Of a DNA stretch of 64,000 nt, positions 52,187 to 60,919 are shown one piece after another. Source of the DNA: Chloroflexota bacterium (GTDB lineage: Bacteria > Chloroflexota > Anaerolineae > Aggregatilineales > J027); the NCBI GenBank assembly GCA_024434115.1, contig QMIT01000008.1:124001-188000 (forward strand), read 5' to 3'. The position numbers and the translations under genes were made by a program. The stretch's first letter is position 1. Every line of letters begins with the position of its first letter. The notes under the pieces were generated by a model. It saw only the letters and a list, made by a program, of their open reading frames with translations. It made no database searches and was not told where the DNA came from.

Positions 52187-52564
52187 ATGGACAGTATCCT
52201 TTCCTTTTGTATGTTTGCTTTTATAGCCATCGTCGTATTGATGGTTTTAAGCCGCTTGGCACGTGGCTTTCCGACACGCGCCAGTGGAAATCCAGTCGGC
52301 ACAGACTATCCCCAGTATGATGATCCCAATATTCAAGGGCGGGGGTCATTTGGGAATGAGGGCTATGAAGATCAGCCAACCTATGATGACCCCACCATCC
52401 GTAGTGGAGGCGGTTTTGGCACTCGTCCAAATGTATCGGCGGCTGGAACCAAGCGCGGTTGGGGTGGTGGACGATTAGGCGGCGGTGGGTCAACACGGCT
52501 GGGTGGACGTGGTGCTGACAGCCCGAATATCCGAAGTCGGGGAGGTTTTGGGCGTAACAAGTAG
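52187..52564 (+). CDS. Small Gly/Arg-rich single-pass membrane protein
   Basis: A 125-residue protein: an N-terminal membrane helix (about 5-25, FCMFAFIAIVVLMVLSRLA) and a disordered tail in which Y/D-rich units (YDDPNIQGRGSFG, YDDPTIRSGGGFG) repeat, ending in a Gly/Arg-rich stretch (SPNIRSRGGFGRNK). The repeats D-P/S-x-I-x-S/G-x-G-G-F-G occur three times. GGAG lies 11 nt before the ATG and it is co-directional with the previous small membrane gene. Function unknown; the tail could interact with nucleic acid or proteins. Confidence 0.7.
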   Translation: MDSILSFCMFAFIAIVVLMVLSRLARGFPTRASGNPVGTDYPQYDDPNIQGRGSFGNEGYEDQPTYDDPTIRSGGGFGTRPNVSAAGTKRGWGGGRLGGGGSTRLGGRGADSPNIRSRGGFGRNK

Positions 52565-52586
52565 GTTTTGGAATTTAGCTAATGCC

Positions 52587-52624
52587 AAAATAACTAGCGC
52601 TTTGGGAAAAGTGCTGGTTATTTT
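52587..52624. terminator. Strong bidirectional terminator
   Basis: A 17-bp stem with two G-T wobbles and a GGGA loop. Both ends are A/T tracts (AAAATAAC and GTTATTTT), so it can end transcription from both sides. It lies between the convergent genes and overlaps the stop of the glycosyltransferase at 52618. Confidence 0.85.
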
Positions 52625-54471
52625 GCGCCTACAGGAACTTCCCCTCGACGTATTTGTTCGATTGGAATTTGTACGGCATTATCCCATACTTCAAATACGG
52701 GGCTAGTCACGGAGAGGCGCTCAAACATGCCATCATGCGCCCGATATAAGCCGATGGCGAAACTTACAAAGGTTTGTCCGACTGGTTTCGGGATAACCAC
52801 AATATCGGAGAAGCCTTCGCCTGCCTGCCATACTGTGGTAGGCCGATTCCCCAGACCGGGATAGGTGTCGCGTTGACTGATAATGTTGCCCTGTGAATCC
52901 AAGACATGCACAAAAATCTGGTAGTCAAAGGTAAACTCCTCTTTGGCTTCCCAAGAGGCTTGCAGATAAATCCAATCTTGATCTTCACTCCACACCAAAT
53001 CGCGTATCACTGCCTTTTCCTGCCCGTTCTCCATAAAGGTCATTTGGATTGGGCCGGGTTCAGAATTCATCAGTGTCTGTGTGGGACGATAGGCATCGGG
53101 AATCAAGGTAACGGCCAACACAATTGGGACAACTGCCCACAGTGAAGTCACCCCAATACTGATGACCCCACGCAGGCGTTGAGGCATCAAGTTGAGCCAC
53201 CCAATGGCGATCACGAGTGAGATAGGAATCATGGCCGGATACATCAATCGGCCTAGTGGTGCAACGGTCATGCGCATCCAACGTGCCAAGAGTGCCCCCA
53301 CGAGAACGAGTTGTACGACAGACAACGTAATCATCCAGCGCTGCTCAATATTCCAACTCCGCCATCGTGCCAACACCGTTATTACAAATAGAATCGCCAA
53401 AACAGCCTGCAAAATACGTGCCGCATCATAGGGGATAGACGAGCGAATATTGAGATTGCCCCATCCAAAAGACGCCCAATACGAATCTCCGACGCCGCGC
53501 CATTCCGTTTTGATTTGCTCAAAACTCGCCTCTGGTGCTCGGACACCTGTAATTTCAATATGTCGCTCTACCCCAGTTAGTTCGCCATATTGGACAAGAT
53601 TATTGATATACCACCAACCCGCCACAACAAAGACGACACTTCCAAACACAAGAAGGTGCTTAAATCTCGTTTGCCATGAGCGTTTACCCGCCAATAACAA
53701 AAGGATTCCGGCAATTACCCCTACACTTAGCCCACTGGGTTTGGACAAGGCCGCTAGGCCAACCATTACCCCCAATGCCGCGACTCGTCGGTAGCTAGTT
53801 GGATGTTTTAGCCACCAAAAGCCTGATAGGAAGGCGAGATTGACCGTTGCAAAGGTGATGGGGTCGTTGCTGACCGAAGATGAAATATGCAAAAACTGGG
53901 GGTTAAAGGTGATGCTGCCAACAAAAATCAGTAGCAAGGCGGGATGGTCTGGAAATATCAATTGTATCGTCCAAGCCGCTGCAAGGACAGCCATCAATCC
54001 CAGTAAAATACTCAACCCACGTCCAATGTAAACAGCCCGCTCCGTTTTGGCACACTCGTTAGCGCACCGCCCATGAACAAACACATTTTCGTTATCGGGC
54101 CAAAGCGACGTATGCTGCCCAAATTGGGCATTACGAACATTGAGCCGCAGAAACCCAGTCATCAATTCATCTTGATTGGTCGCCTTTAGAAGTCCCGCCA
54201 ACGTCAAATAATAAAGCGGCGGTTGGCTGCCTTGCTGCTCGGCATAATGATTACGAGTTGGAAGGCTTTGATAGGGCAGTTCACCTTTTTCGACAACGTG
54301 CATCACAAAGGCAAAATGCCAGTTTTCATCGGGTTTTTCAAATACCGGGGTCACAATGGCATAAATGCTGGCTAATGCCACATAGAGGATCGCAATCAGG
54401 TAGGTAAAACGGGGTAATCCAAACAATGGCTCAATCAAAAACCGCAGACTGTGGCGAGACCACTGGGGCAA
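52618..54471 (-). CDS. Multi-membrane-spanning glycosyltransferase (GT39/DUF2142-like)
   Basis: A 617-residue membrane protein with about ten to twelve hydrophobic segments in the first two thirds and a soluble beta-rich C-terminal domain of about 150 residues. An Asp-Glu pair in the first extracytoplasmic loop (VFEKPDENWHFAFV) and QGSQPPLYYL are the hallmarks of GT-C enzymes that use lipid-phosphate sugars. The start is TTG 54471, 7 nt after GGAG. The biotin carrier gene is 57 nt upstream on the same strand but unrelated. The acceptor might be protein, lipid or polysaccharide. Confidence 0.82.
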   Translation of the reverse strand: MPQWSRHSLRFLIEPLFGLPRFTYLIAILYVALASIYAIVTPVFEKPDENWHFAFVMHVVEKGELPYQSLPTRNHYAEQQGSQPPLYYLTLAGLLKATNQDELMTGFLRLNVRNAQFGQHTSLWPDNENVFVHGRCANECAKTERAVYIGRGLSILLGLMAVLAAAWTIQLIFPDHPALLLIFVGSITFNPQFLHISSSVSNDPITFATVNLAFLSGFWWLKHPTSYRRVAALGVMVGLAALSKPSGLSVGVIAGILLLLAGKRSWQTRFKHLLVFGSVVFVVAGWWYINNLVQYGELTGVERHIEITGVRAPEASFEQIKTEWRGVGDSYWASFGWGNLNIRSSIPYDAARILQAVLAILFVITVLARWRSWNIEQRWMITLSVVQLVLVGALLARWMRMTVAPLGRLMYPAMIPISLVIAIGWLNLMPQRLRGVISIGVTSLWAVVPIVLAVTLIPDAYRPTQTLMNSEPGPIQMTFMENGQEKAVIRDLVWSEDQDWIYLQASWEAKEEFTFDYQIFVHVLDSQGNIISQRDTYPGLGNRPTTVWQAGEGFSDIVVIPKPVGQTFVSFAIGLYRAHDGMFERLSVTSPVFEVWDNAVQIPIEQIRRGEVPVGAK

Positions 54472-54528
54472 ATTATCACTCCATATAAGGGAAATTTTGT
54501 AAGATGAAATCAGGCTATATTTTGGTGA

Positions 54529-55026
54529 TTAGTGCATTGTAACCAAGACCTGATTTTGATCCACATTATCGCCGGGTTTGACATTGATGTGATGGACAAC
54601 GCCATCGCGGGGGGCTTTTAATTCGTTCTGCATCTTCATGGATTCCAGAATCACCACAGGCATTCCTTTGGTCACTTCCTGTCCAATGGTGACGGGGATT
54701 GCCACAATCGTACCCGGCATAGGCGAACGGATAGTTGCTTCCCCACCGACCCCGGCCAGTGTACCTGAAGCCCTCGCCAGACGCATCTCCCGCTCATCGG
54801 TGACATCCACTTCATACAAATCACCAGCCATCAACACCTGAAATTTGCCATCGCGGTCTTCTACGACGGCCTCAAACGATTGGTTGTCAATCAACAGCGA
54901 ATAAATCCGATTGACACCCAAAGTCTTAAAATCCACTTGACGGACTTCCCCATTGACCTTGACCTCACCCTCGCGGTTGATTTCGACTTCGTAGGTCTGC
55001 CCATTGACGGTTGTAAAATATTTCAT
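54529..55026 (-). CDS. Biotin/lipoyl attachment domain protein (biotin carboxyl carrier)
   Basis: A 165-residue carrier. Residues 95-165 form the biotinyl domain with ILESMKMQNELKAP, where K131 in the MKM triplet is the biotinylation site, and the hinge-typical SPMPGTIV start. Residues 1-90 are a beta-rich region (YFTTVNGQTYEVEINREG) like the carrier part of acetyl- or propionyl-CoA or methylcrotonyl-CoA carboxylases. No carboxylase or carboxyltransferase gene is adjacent, so the partner must be elsewhere. ATG 55026 is taken because the domain begins there; upstream residues are unlike the family. Terminator and PPIase lie before it. Confidence 0.92.
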   Translation of the reverse strand: MKYFTTVNGQTYEVEINREGEVKVNGEVRQVDFKTLGVNRIYSLLIDNQSFEAVVEDRDGKFQVLMAGDLYEVDVTDEREMRLARASGTLAGVGGEATIRSPMPGTIVAIPVTIGQEVTKGMPVVILESMKMQNELKAPRDGVVHHINVKPGDNVDQNQVLVTMH

Positions 55027-55048
55027 TTCTTTCAAAACCCCTAAGTGC

Positions 55049-55081
55049 AAATAAACAAAGGGTGGACGTTGCCGTTCACCC
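55049..55081 (-). terminator. Terminator of the cyclophilin gene
   Basis: On the minus strand GGGTG-a-ACG and CGT-c-CACCC pair around a GCAA tetraloop, followed by TTTGTTTATTTG. The run of U is imperfect but the stem is stable. Confidence 0.7.
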
Positions 55082-55091
55082 AAACATATCC

Positions 55092-55118
55092 GGGGTGATT
55101 GTTTTTGCCAACCACCCC
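55092..55118 (-). terminator. Additional hairpin downstream of the cyclophilin gene
   Basis: GGGGTGGTTG and CAATCACCCC pair to a 10-bp stem (one G-T) with a 7-nt loop, 22 nt after the cyclophilin stop, without a T-run. It may stabilise the 3' end of the transcript. Confidence 0.5.
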
Positions 55119-55140
55119 AGTTGATTTTGCAGATTGAAGT

Positions 55141-56430
55141 CTAATTCATTCCGGCGAGAATGATATGGCCGACCAATCCTTCCAAAATATCGGAGAAGTT
55201 GGTCTTGATGAGCAAGGACAGTTGATCCAGCGCCTCGACGTTTTCATCTACCATGATGTCCACCATTAAAACATAGCGGTCTTCGGCGAAGATGTAACGG
55301 GCCTGAATCCCGGGTTTATCACAGAATTCACTGGTATTGCGCGTGAATAGCGGCCCGGTCAGAGTCGCCTCATCCGTTTCATAGAGAGTATAGCCCTGTG
55401 CGGTCATCAACTCGCCCAATGAAGCATCTTGCACGGCAGCGGCGGCATTTTCGGCAGTACCCCAGTCCAACATACGTAAGCCAATCCCAAAGAGTTCAGG
55501 GTCAGCCGGGCACTGCGCAACCTGCCAAGAACTACCTGCTTCATAGGCAAACCCGCTCAGGCTATACCATGTAGTCGCGGCTGCTTGGGTGGCTTCTTCA
55601 AATTGACCAACCGCCTCTTCACTTCCTGTAAACAGCCCCGTCCCCTGCTCCAATTGCGTAAACCCACTCTCAGCAGGCAGCAAGGCTGATATGACTTCAA
55701 ACGTCTGGTCAGCCGTAAATGCCACAGGTGGAACGTAGGTCGTTTGAACAGTCGTGGGGTCGGTGACGATCAACACTGTATGGAGCGTATCACCCTCTTC
55801 GGTTGCGGTATCTGGATCGCGGTCAGACACATTCAACACCACCTCTTGGCCTTCGAGTACGACCCCAAAGATGGAGTAATCGCCATCCAAGTATTGCGTA
55901 GCGGCGCGGGTGATAAAGAACTGACTGCCATTGGTATCCGGGCCAGCGTTCGCCATTGCCAGCACGCCGGGTTCGGCAAACGTGAGGAACGGCAGCACTT
56001 CATTTTGAAATTCATAGCCCGGGCCACCCATACCAGTGCCTTCCGGGTCGCCGCCCTGAATCATGAAATCTGCGATAACACGGTGGAATGTCGTGTTGTT
56101 GTAATACCCTTCGTTGGCGAGAAAGACAAAATTATTGACCGTAACGGGTGCAAATTGCTCATAGAGGTCAACATAAATTGCGCCCTGCTCGGTGCAGAAA
56201 ATGGCCTGATAATTTACGCCTTCTTCCAACACGGCTTCGGGGGCATCATAGGTACGGGTCTCAGGTTCGGTGACGTTTGGTATCGCCGCTTCGCACAATT
56301 GGGCTGGGGTTTGTGCCCCGTCATCTTGCGCGTTGACCGGCAGTGTTGTGCCCATTCCTACGACCCCTGTTGCCACCAATACAAAGGTCAACAGCACACC
56401 CCGCATTCCGACAGAAAATGAACTTCGCAT
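55141..56430 (-). CDS. Secreted cyclophilin-type peptidyl-prolyl cis-trans isomerase
   Basis: A 429-residue exported protein. A signal peptide (about 1-35, ending PVNAQDDG) precedes a cyclophilin domain (about 73-235) with the catalytic and binding residues of FHRVIADFMIQGGDPEGTG and NGSQFFIT. It catalyses proline isomerisation, helping folding of exported proteins. The C-terminal 190 residues form an unrecognised alpha/beta domain (FTQLEQGTGLFTGSEE and similar) that may bind client or ligand. ATG 56430 has a clear AGGAG; an upstream extension would put hydrophobic residues out of place. Single gene, ended by a terminator. Confidence 0.92.
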   Translation of the reverse strand: MRSSFSVGMRGVLLTFVLVATGVVGMGTTLPVNAQDDGAQTPAQLCEAAIPNVTEPETRTYDAPEAVLEEGVNYQAIFCTEQGAIYVDLYEQFAPVTVNNFVFLANEGYYNNTTFHRVIADFMIQGGDPEGTGMGGPGYEFQNEVLPFLTFAEPGVLAMANAGPDTNGSQFFITRAATQYLDGDYSIFGVVLEGQEVVLNVSDRDPDTATEEGDTLHTVLIVTDPTTVQTTYVPPVAFTADQTFEVISALLPAESGFTQLEQGTGLFTGSEEAVGQFEEATQAAATTWYSLSGFAYEAGSSWQVAQCPADPELFGIGLRMLDWGTAENAAAAVQDASLGELMTAQGYTLYETDEATLTGPLFTRNTSEFCDKPGIQARYIFAEDRYVLMVDIMVDENVEALDQLSLLIKTNFSDILEGLVGHIILAGMN

Positions 56431-56482
56431 TATCGCTCCTAACGTATAGACAATTACCATCAAATCTCAAATGCCAAGCAGA

Positions 56483-57163
56483 TCAACCGCCTTTTGGCAT
56501 AAATGATAGAATCTTTTGAGCCAAATTACTCACTGGCATGGTTTGTAACCAGACACGCCCCGGCCCAGTGAGCGTGGCAAGGAACAAGCCCTCGCCGCCA
56601 AAGAACATATTGGTGATGCCTTTGACCATTTGAATGTCATAATTGACGCTCGGCTCGTACATCGCAATATGACCGGGGTCTACCTTCAGGCGTTGGCCCG
56701 GTTGCAGGTTATATTCCGCGACTTCACCAGAGATTTCGACAAACGCAATACCCGGCCCGGTGATTTTTTGCAACACAAACCCCTCACCCCCGAAAAAGCC
56801 CGTGCCCAGTTTGCGGCGGAAGTGCATTTCTATCTGCACGCTATCTTCCGCGCACATAAAGGCATCGCGTTGGGCAATCATACTGTGTCCAGCTTGGAGC
56901 GGCAGTGGGATAATTTTGCCCGGTGCTTCTGGCACAAAAACAATCATGCCTTGTGGAGCCGTGCAGGTATAATTGGTCAAGAAAAGGCTCTCGCCCGAAA
57001 GCGCCCGCCCCAACATCTTGCCAATGCCACCACGACCCGACGTTTTCATGTCAATACCGTCAGTCATCCATGCCATGCCACCCGCCTCGGTATAGACGGT
57101 TTCGCCTTGCTTTAGACGCATTTCAAGCGACTGCATGACAGTACCTTTGATCTCGTATTCCAT
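56483..57163 (-). CDS. AIM24/TIGR00266-family protein
   Basis: A 226-residue beta-rich protein with the AIM24 family's repeated motifs: VYTEAGGMAWMTDGIDM, GESLFLTNYTC, FFGGEGFVLQKITGPG and NMFFGGEGLFLATLTGPG. The family is widespread, structurally a double beta-helix-like barrel, and its role in bacteria is not settled. No signal or membrane segment. It lies 52 nt upstream of the cyclophilin gene and 60 nt downstream of a secreted protein gene, all minus strand, so a common transcript is possible. Confidence 0.92.
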   Translation of the reverse strand: MEYEIKGTVMQSLEMRLKQGETVYTEAGGMAWMTDGIDMKTSGRGGIGKMLGRALSGESLFLTNYTCTAPQGMIVFVPEAPGKIIPLPLQAGHSMIAQRDAFMCAEDSVQIEMHFRRKLGTGFFGGEGFVLQKITGPGIAFVEISGEVAEYNLQPGQRLKVDPGHIAMYEPSVNYDIQMVKGITNMFFGGEGLFLATLTGPGRVWLQTMPVSNLAQKILSFMPKGG

Positions 57164-57223
57164 AGGGCTTCCCTCACAGAAAAAAGTAGAATACTCCCTA
57201 CGATTGTAGCACGAATCAAAGAT

Positions 57224-58162
57224 TTAGCTGGCTTCGCCTTCTTCATCTGGGGCTGGACTCGGTACTTGAATATCAACGGGTTCGCCCAACGCGCTGTAAT
57301 CCGTCGTGCCCTCGTTGCTAATCACCACTTTCACCGCATCGCCCCCGGTCAAATCCGCACCGAGTTCCACGTCTACATTGATGGTGGCCTGCAAACGATG
57401 GGGCAAATTGTCATCCTGCCCAATCCAAACGGTATATTGCATGGTCATGGCACTCAAAACGGCCTGTACCACCAGGTCGTTCGCATCCCCCAAACCCAAC
57501 AAGGCCGCTCCATCTACACTGTTAAACAAAGCAGTGGGGTTCATGGTCAGGGTAAATACCCGCATCAGTTGGCCGCTGATGCCTTCATTTGCGCCCTCTT
57601 CAATTGCAGTTACGGTATCGGGGGAAAAGAGTGCGCCGCTAATCCCACTCAGGTTAACAATCCCGGCAAAATCAAAGTCCTCACCCAGCGGCAGGGCTTC
57701 GGGATTTTCACTAATATTGACCCAATCCGTTGCAGTAAACAGTCCTTCAACATCGGTGGGGATGCGGACATAAACTTGACCGTCAATCTGTACCACTTCG
57801 AGGTTGATGTCTTGGCGTGTAGCGTTGGAATTGTCGGTGGTGTCGTCAATAAAGACCGAATTGCGCTGTTCGACCACAAAGCTGCTGGCTTCAGACTGCC
57901 CTTCAGCCGCAGGACGCACCAGCGCTGTGATGGTTTGGTCGAGGCTGATGTCCGAAGCTATTGCCATATACCCTTCGCCGCTGCTGATGGTTTGGGTTTG
58001 TTCGCGTTCCGTCGTGGCTTGATAGCCTTGCAAGGCATTCAAATTGGTAAAGGCGGTTGTCACGACACCGAGCAAATCTTCGCCTTCTTGGGCCTGCACG
58101 GGCAAAACCGCCAGTATCATCAAGGCTGTGATAACCACCACCAAAAGTTTACGACCACTCAT
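57224..58162 (-). CDS. Secreted protein with LolA/LppX-like fold features
   Basis: A 312-residue protein with a cleavable-looking signal (LLVVVITALMILAVLPVQAQ). The remainder is beta-rich with a central helix, containing VVQIDGQVYVRIPTD and YTVWIGQDDNLPHRLQATI. The 'DG-VY...' followed by 'W.....LP.rl' pattern recalls LolA or LppX/LprG lipid-binding proteins, but no lipobox is present, so it would be secreted rather than lipidated. Family match is tentative. Ribosome-binding AAAGGA before the ATG. First of a possible minus-strand group with AIM24 and cyclophilin. Confidence 0.65.
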   Translation of the reverse strand: MSGRKLLVVVITALMILAVLPVQAQEGEDLLGVVTTAFTNLNALQGYQATTEREQTQTISSGEGYMAIASDISLDQTITALVRPAAEGQSEASSFVVEQRNSVFIDDTTDNSNATRQDINLEVVQIDGQVYVRIPTDVEGLFTATDWVNISENPEALPLGEDFDFAGIVNLSGISGALFSPDTVTAIEEGANEGISGQLMRVFTLTMNPTALFNSVDGAALLGLGDANDLVVQAVLSAMTMQYTVWIGQDDNLPHRLQATINVDVELGADLTGGDAVKVVISNEGTTDYSALGEPVDIQVPSPAPDEEGEAS

Positions 58163-58428
58163 TGTAGAAATTTTCCTTTCATTTCATCGCCGTACAGCCA
58201 AGTTCTATTGCTCGACTGAAAAAGTGCCTAAAAAATGGAGTTGTGCAAATTTTTGACGCGATCTATTTTACCTAATGTGTCGGCGTCTACCATGTCTAGG
58301 TTTTTTGATGCCAAAGGGTTCAAGTTTTGTCCAATTGAGCCTTTTTATTTGGTGGGTTTAGCGATAGGCCCTGCCACAATCTGCTATAATTATTTAATAG
58401 ATTGAAAAAAAGCTGGTGAGGGTTTGAC

Positions 58429-59139
58429 ATGGATTCACTACCACCTCCATCAGAGGGGCAATTTTTTGTGCGCTATCTGCGCCTCTATGTATTGCATCAG
58501 GTCGAGCAGTACACCCTAACGAGCAACCTTAGTATTTTGCGGACACGTATCGCCACCGTCCGTTATGTTTTTACCGACCTCCCGAATCAAATTGACCAAC
58601 AATGGCAGGCGGATTCAATCAGTGGGGTATCATTGACCCAAGAAATGCTTATCCCGCGTTTTGAAAATCTGCTGGCCGACGATCAGGCATGGAGTAAACT
58701 GGGGTTAATGGGTGGCGACAATCCCGTGTGGCAACCCTATCTCAGCCTGCGCCAAACTGCGCCGGGACGATTGATAGAGGCTATCCCGACTTCGCGCAGC
58801 CTTGTGCCCAATCCGCCGCCCCTACCCGCAAAATTGGCCCGCCCCGCAGCCCGCTTGATGGTTAATGTAGAACGCGCCCAACGATTACTCGAAGTGACCC
58901 AGACCGCCCTACAGGTTGCGGATACGGCCCTGCGTGTATGGAACAATTGGAAACTGGGCCAAGCCGAACGCAAATTGTTAGATATGCGCCGCCTGCTGCT
59001 GCAAGATTCGATTCACGCCGCACTTGCAGGTCAACAAACGGCTCTCAATCAAAGCCTAGAGCCGGGATTCGTGGCGGGGTATTTGGCCGCACATGGTGAC
59101 GATGATGCCTATGATGTCCTATTTGGAGATGTAAGCTAA
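58429..59139 (+). CDS. Hypothetical soluble protein, first gene of a three-gene cassette
   Basis: A 236-residue protein with no recognised family. It lacks signal and membrane segments. The first 90 residues are mixed (FFVRYLRLYVLHQVEQYTL), then a Pro-rich hinge (SLVPNPPPLPAKLARPA) and a C-terminal helical region (about 140-215) that could be a coiled coil (RAQRLLEVTQTALQVADTAL). GAGGG stands a few bases before the ATG and a TATAAT lies 38 nt upstream, though without a clear -35. The stop shares one base with the next start. Function unknown; see the neighbouring hydrolase. Confidence 0.65.
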   Translation: MDSLPPPSEGQFFVRYLRLYVLHQVEQYTLTSNLSILRTRIATVRYVFTDLPNQIDQQWQADSISGVSLTQEMLIPRFENLLADDQAWSKLGLMGGDNPVWQPYLSLRQTAPGRLIEAIPTSRSLVPNPPPLPAKLARPAARLMVNVERAQRLLEVTQTALQVADTALRVWNNWKLGQAERKLLDMRRLLLQDSIHAALAGQQTALNQSLEPGFVAGYLAAHGDDDAYDVLFGDVS

Positions 59140-59777
59140 TGGGTGAATTTGATCAATACGACGGCCAAAACAATTTCAACGAACGCCGTCGCCGCAAAAA
59201 TCGGCGTCTTAACTATGAAGATGATGCCCTCGGCATGGCGGATGCGGGGGATCGTTCTGATGGAGATTTTGCCAATATCGAAGATTATGCCGGGGGCTTG
59301 GTCGAGGAAAACCGCAATAACCGCTACTACCGGGATTGGGATGACCAAGCGCAATCCGACCCATTGGCTGACCCTACTCCTGCGACCAATCCGCGCTATC
59401 GCCGACCCGGTGCGCCTGTGCCGCCACTCGACCCCAATCAACCCTCACCAGCCGTGCAGCGGGCCGCCCAATTGATGGAACGAGCCAATCGTCGCAATCG
59501 GGGGGGTACAATTGACAATCCGCCGCCGCGTCGAGGTCGGTCACGCGCCGATGACTATGATGAAGTACCTGAACAACAATCGCCCCTCGACGGATTGATG
59601 AACACGCTCAATGGCCTCGGACGCAACCTGAATATCCCCGGTCTGCCAACAGTGGATGCCAGTGGGGTTGGTAATGTGTCCAAGTCCATCATGGTGGCAT
59701 TGTTAGTCGTGGCGTTTTTGCTGTGCAGTTGCCTACTTCTATTGACCGCTTGGATCATCAGCCTATTTGCTGGCTAG
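59139..59777 (+). CDS. Hypothetical tail-anchored disordered protein
   Basis: A 212-residue protein. Residues 1-140 are hydrophilic and disorder-prone with many Asp, Asn and Arg residues; residues 185-212 form one membrane helix at the extreme C-terminus (VALLVVAFLLCSCLLLLTAW), the layout of a tail-anchored protein. Its start overlaps the previous stop (TAATG). No family is recognised. With the alpha/beta hydrolase following at 10 nt, it could recruit cytoplasmic partners to the membrane. Confidence 0.65.
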   Translation: MGEFDQYDGQNNFNERRRRKNRRLNYEDDALGMADAGDRSDGDFANIEDYAGGLVEENRNNRYYRDWDDQAQSDPLADPTPATNPRYRRPGAPVPPLDPNQPSPAVQRAAQLMERANRRNRGGTIDNPPPRRGRSRADDYDEVPEQQSPLDGLMNTLNGLGRNLNIPGLPTVDASGVGNVSKSIMVALLVVAFLLCSCLLLLTAWIISLFAG

Positions 59778-59787
59778 GAAAAATCCT

Positions 59788-60633
59788 ATGACCCAAAAAA
59801 TCGCGGTGGCAATTATTCACGGCATCGGCAAGCAAGTACCCGAATTTGCCGCTGAAATCAGTGAGGCCCTCCTCAGTCATTGTGGGGAGACCTGCCGAGC
59901 CGATATAGTCATTGAGCCGATTTATTGGGCCAAAGTCATGCAGGATGTCGAAAACGAACTCCAACAGCGCTTGCAGCAGGGGGGCAAGTTAGGATTCCCA
60001 CGCCTGCGGGAATTCGCCATTGATTTTGTTGCCGACGCGCTGGCCTATCAACCGACCCCCGATGATCGGTCAGCGTATGATGGCATCCACCGCGTTTTTG
60101 CTCAGGCCATTCATCTCTTGGCGGAAAAAGCTGGCCCGACTGCCCCCCTGTGCATCATTGCGCACAGCTTGGGGACGATCATCAGCAGCAACTACGTTTA
60201 TGACCTGCAAATCGAACCCTTTCGTCCCATTATTTCGGCTAATGTCAAAGACGCGATGGCCGATACGCCCCTCGAACGCGGCGAAACGCTGACTCTGTTT
60301 TATACATTGGGGAGTCCTATCGCGCTGTGGAGCCTGCGCTATAACAATTTCGGCAAGCCCATTCAAGTGCCCGCCCCGCAATTGGCCCATTACTATCCTG
60401 AACTCAAAGGCGCGTGGGTGAATTTCTTTGACAAGGATGATGTCGTCGGTTTTCCGTTAAAGACCCTCAATGAAAAATACGCGGCGGTGGTCACGGAAGA
60501 TTGTCAGGTGGATGTGGGGAATTTCCCGGCCAATATGACCCCAGCGGCACACATGGGTTATTGGACAGATCGAGATGTCATCGGCCCGATTGCCGCTGCA
60601 CTAGACCGGGTGTGGCAAACCATCAATGGCTAA
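59788..60633 (+). CDS. Alpha/beta hydrolase (lipase/esterase-like)
   Basis: A 281-residue hydrolase. The N-terminus VAIIHGIGKQ carries the oxyanion loop typical of lipases, and the nucleophile elbow is CIIAHSLGTI with S127. A candidate His is in PAAHMGYW near the C-terminus and candidate Asp residues lie in between, so the triad can be complete. The family includes lipases, esterases and chlorophyllases; the substrate is not identifiable. AGGA precedes ATG 59788 by 9 nt; a longer reading from 59767 overlaps the previous gene. Last gene of the three-gene plus-strand cassette. Confidence 0.82.
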   Translation: MTQKIAVAIIHGIGKQVPEFAAEISEALLSHCGETCRADIVIEPIYWAKVMQDVENELQQRLQQGGKLGFPRLREFAIDFVADALAYQPTPDDRSAYDGIHRVFAQAIHLLAEKAGPTAPLCIIAHSLGTIISSNYVYDLQIEPFRPIISANVKDAMADTPLERGETLTLFYTLGSPIALWSLRYNNFGKPIQVPAPQLAHYYPELKGAWVNFFDKDDVVGFPLKTLNEKYAAVVTEDCQVDVGNFPANMTPAAHMGYWTDRDVIGPIAAALDRVWQTING

Positions 60634-60658
60634 CCACACCCCTCAACATCTAGCCCCA

Positions 60659-60904
60659 TTAATCTTGGGCCAGTTTCTGCAAATCTTCTAACAGGTTGAC
60701 GAGTTGCTGCAAATCGGATTTCGTGATTTGATGACCCGATTCTAGGACAGATACCCCGTCCAATGCTGCCAACACCAGATCAATCAGCCCATCCGAAAGA
60801 GATCGCAGTTCGGGCGGCGTTGCAATCGGTTCCAACGCCTTGAGGTTCTCAATTTGGCGCCGCTCGTGTTCAATCGGTTTTAATCGGTTTTCACGTTTTG
60901 CCAT
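60659..60904 (-). CDS. Small hypothetical protein (81 aa) downstream of icd
   Basis: An 81-residue, mainly helical protein, basic at the N-terminus (MAKRENRLKPIEHERRQIEN) and Leu-rich at the C-terminus (LVNLLEDLQKLAQD), which may form a short coiled coil. It begins 15 nt after the icd stop and is probably co-transcribed. No family is recognised, so expression is likely but function is not. Confidence 0.6.
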   Translation of the reverse strand: MAKRENRLKPIEHERRQIENLKALEPIATPPELRSLSDGLIDLVLAALDGVSVLESGHQITKSDLQQLVNLLEDLQKLAQD

Positions 60905-60919
60905 CGCCGCCCATCCACC

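Noticed and set aside
57266..58219. A 317-codon plus-strand frame opposite the secreted LolA-like protein
   Set aside because: It is an antisense shadow: it has no ribosome-binding site or recognisable domain, while the minus-strand gene has a proper signal peptide and start.
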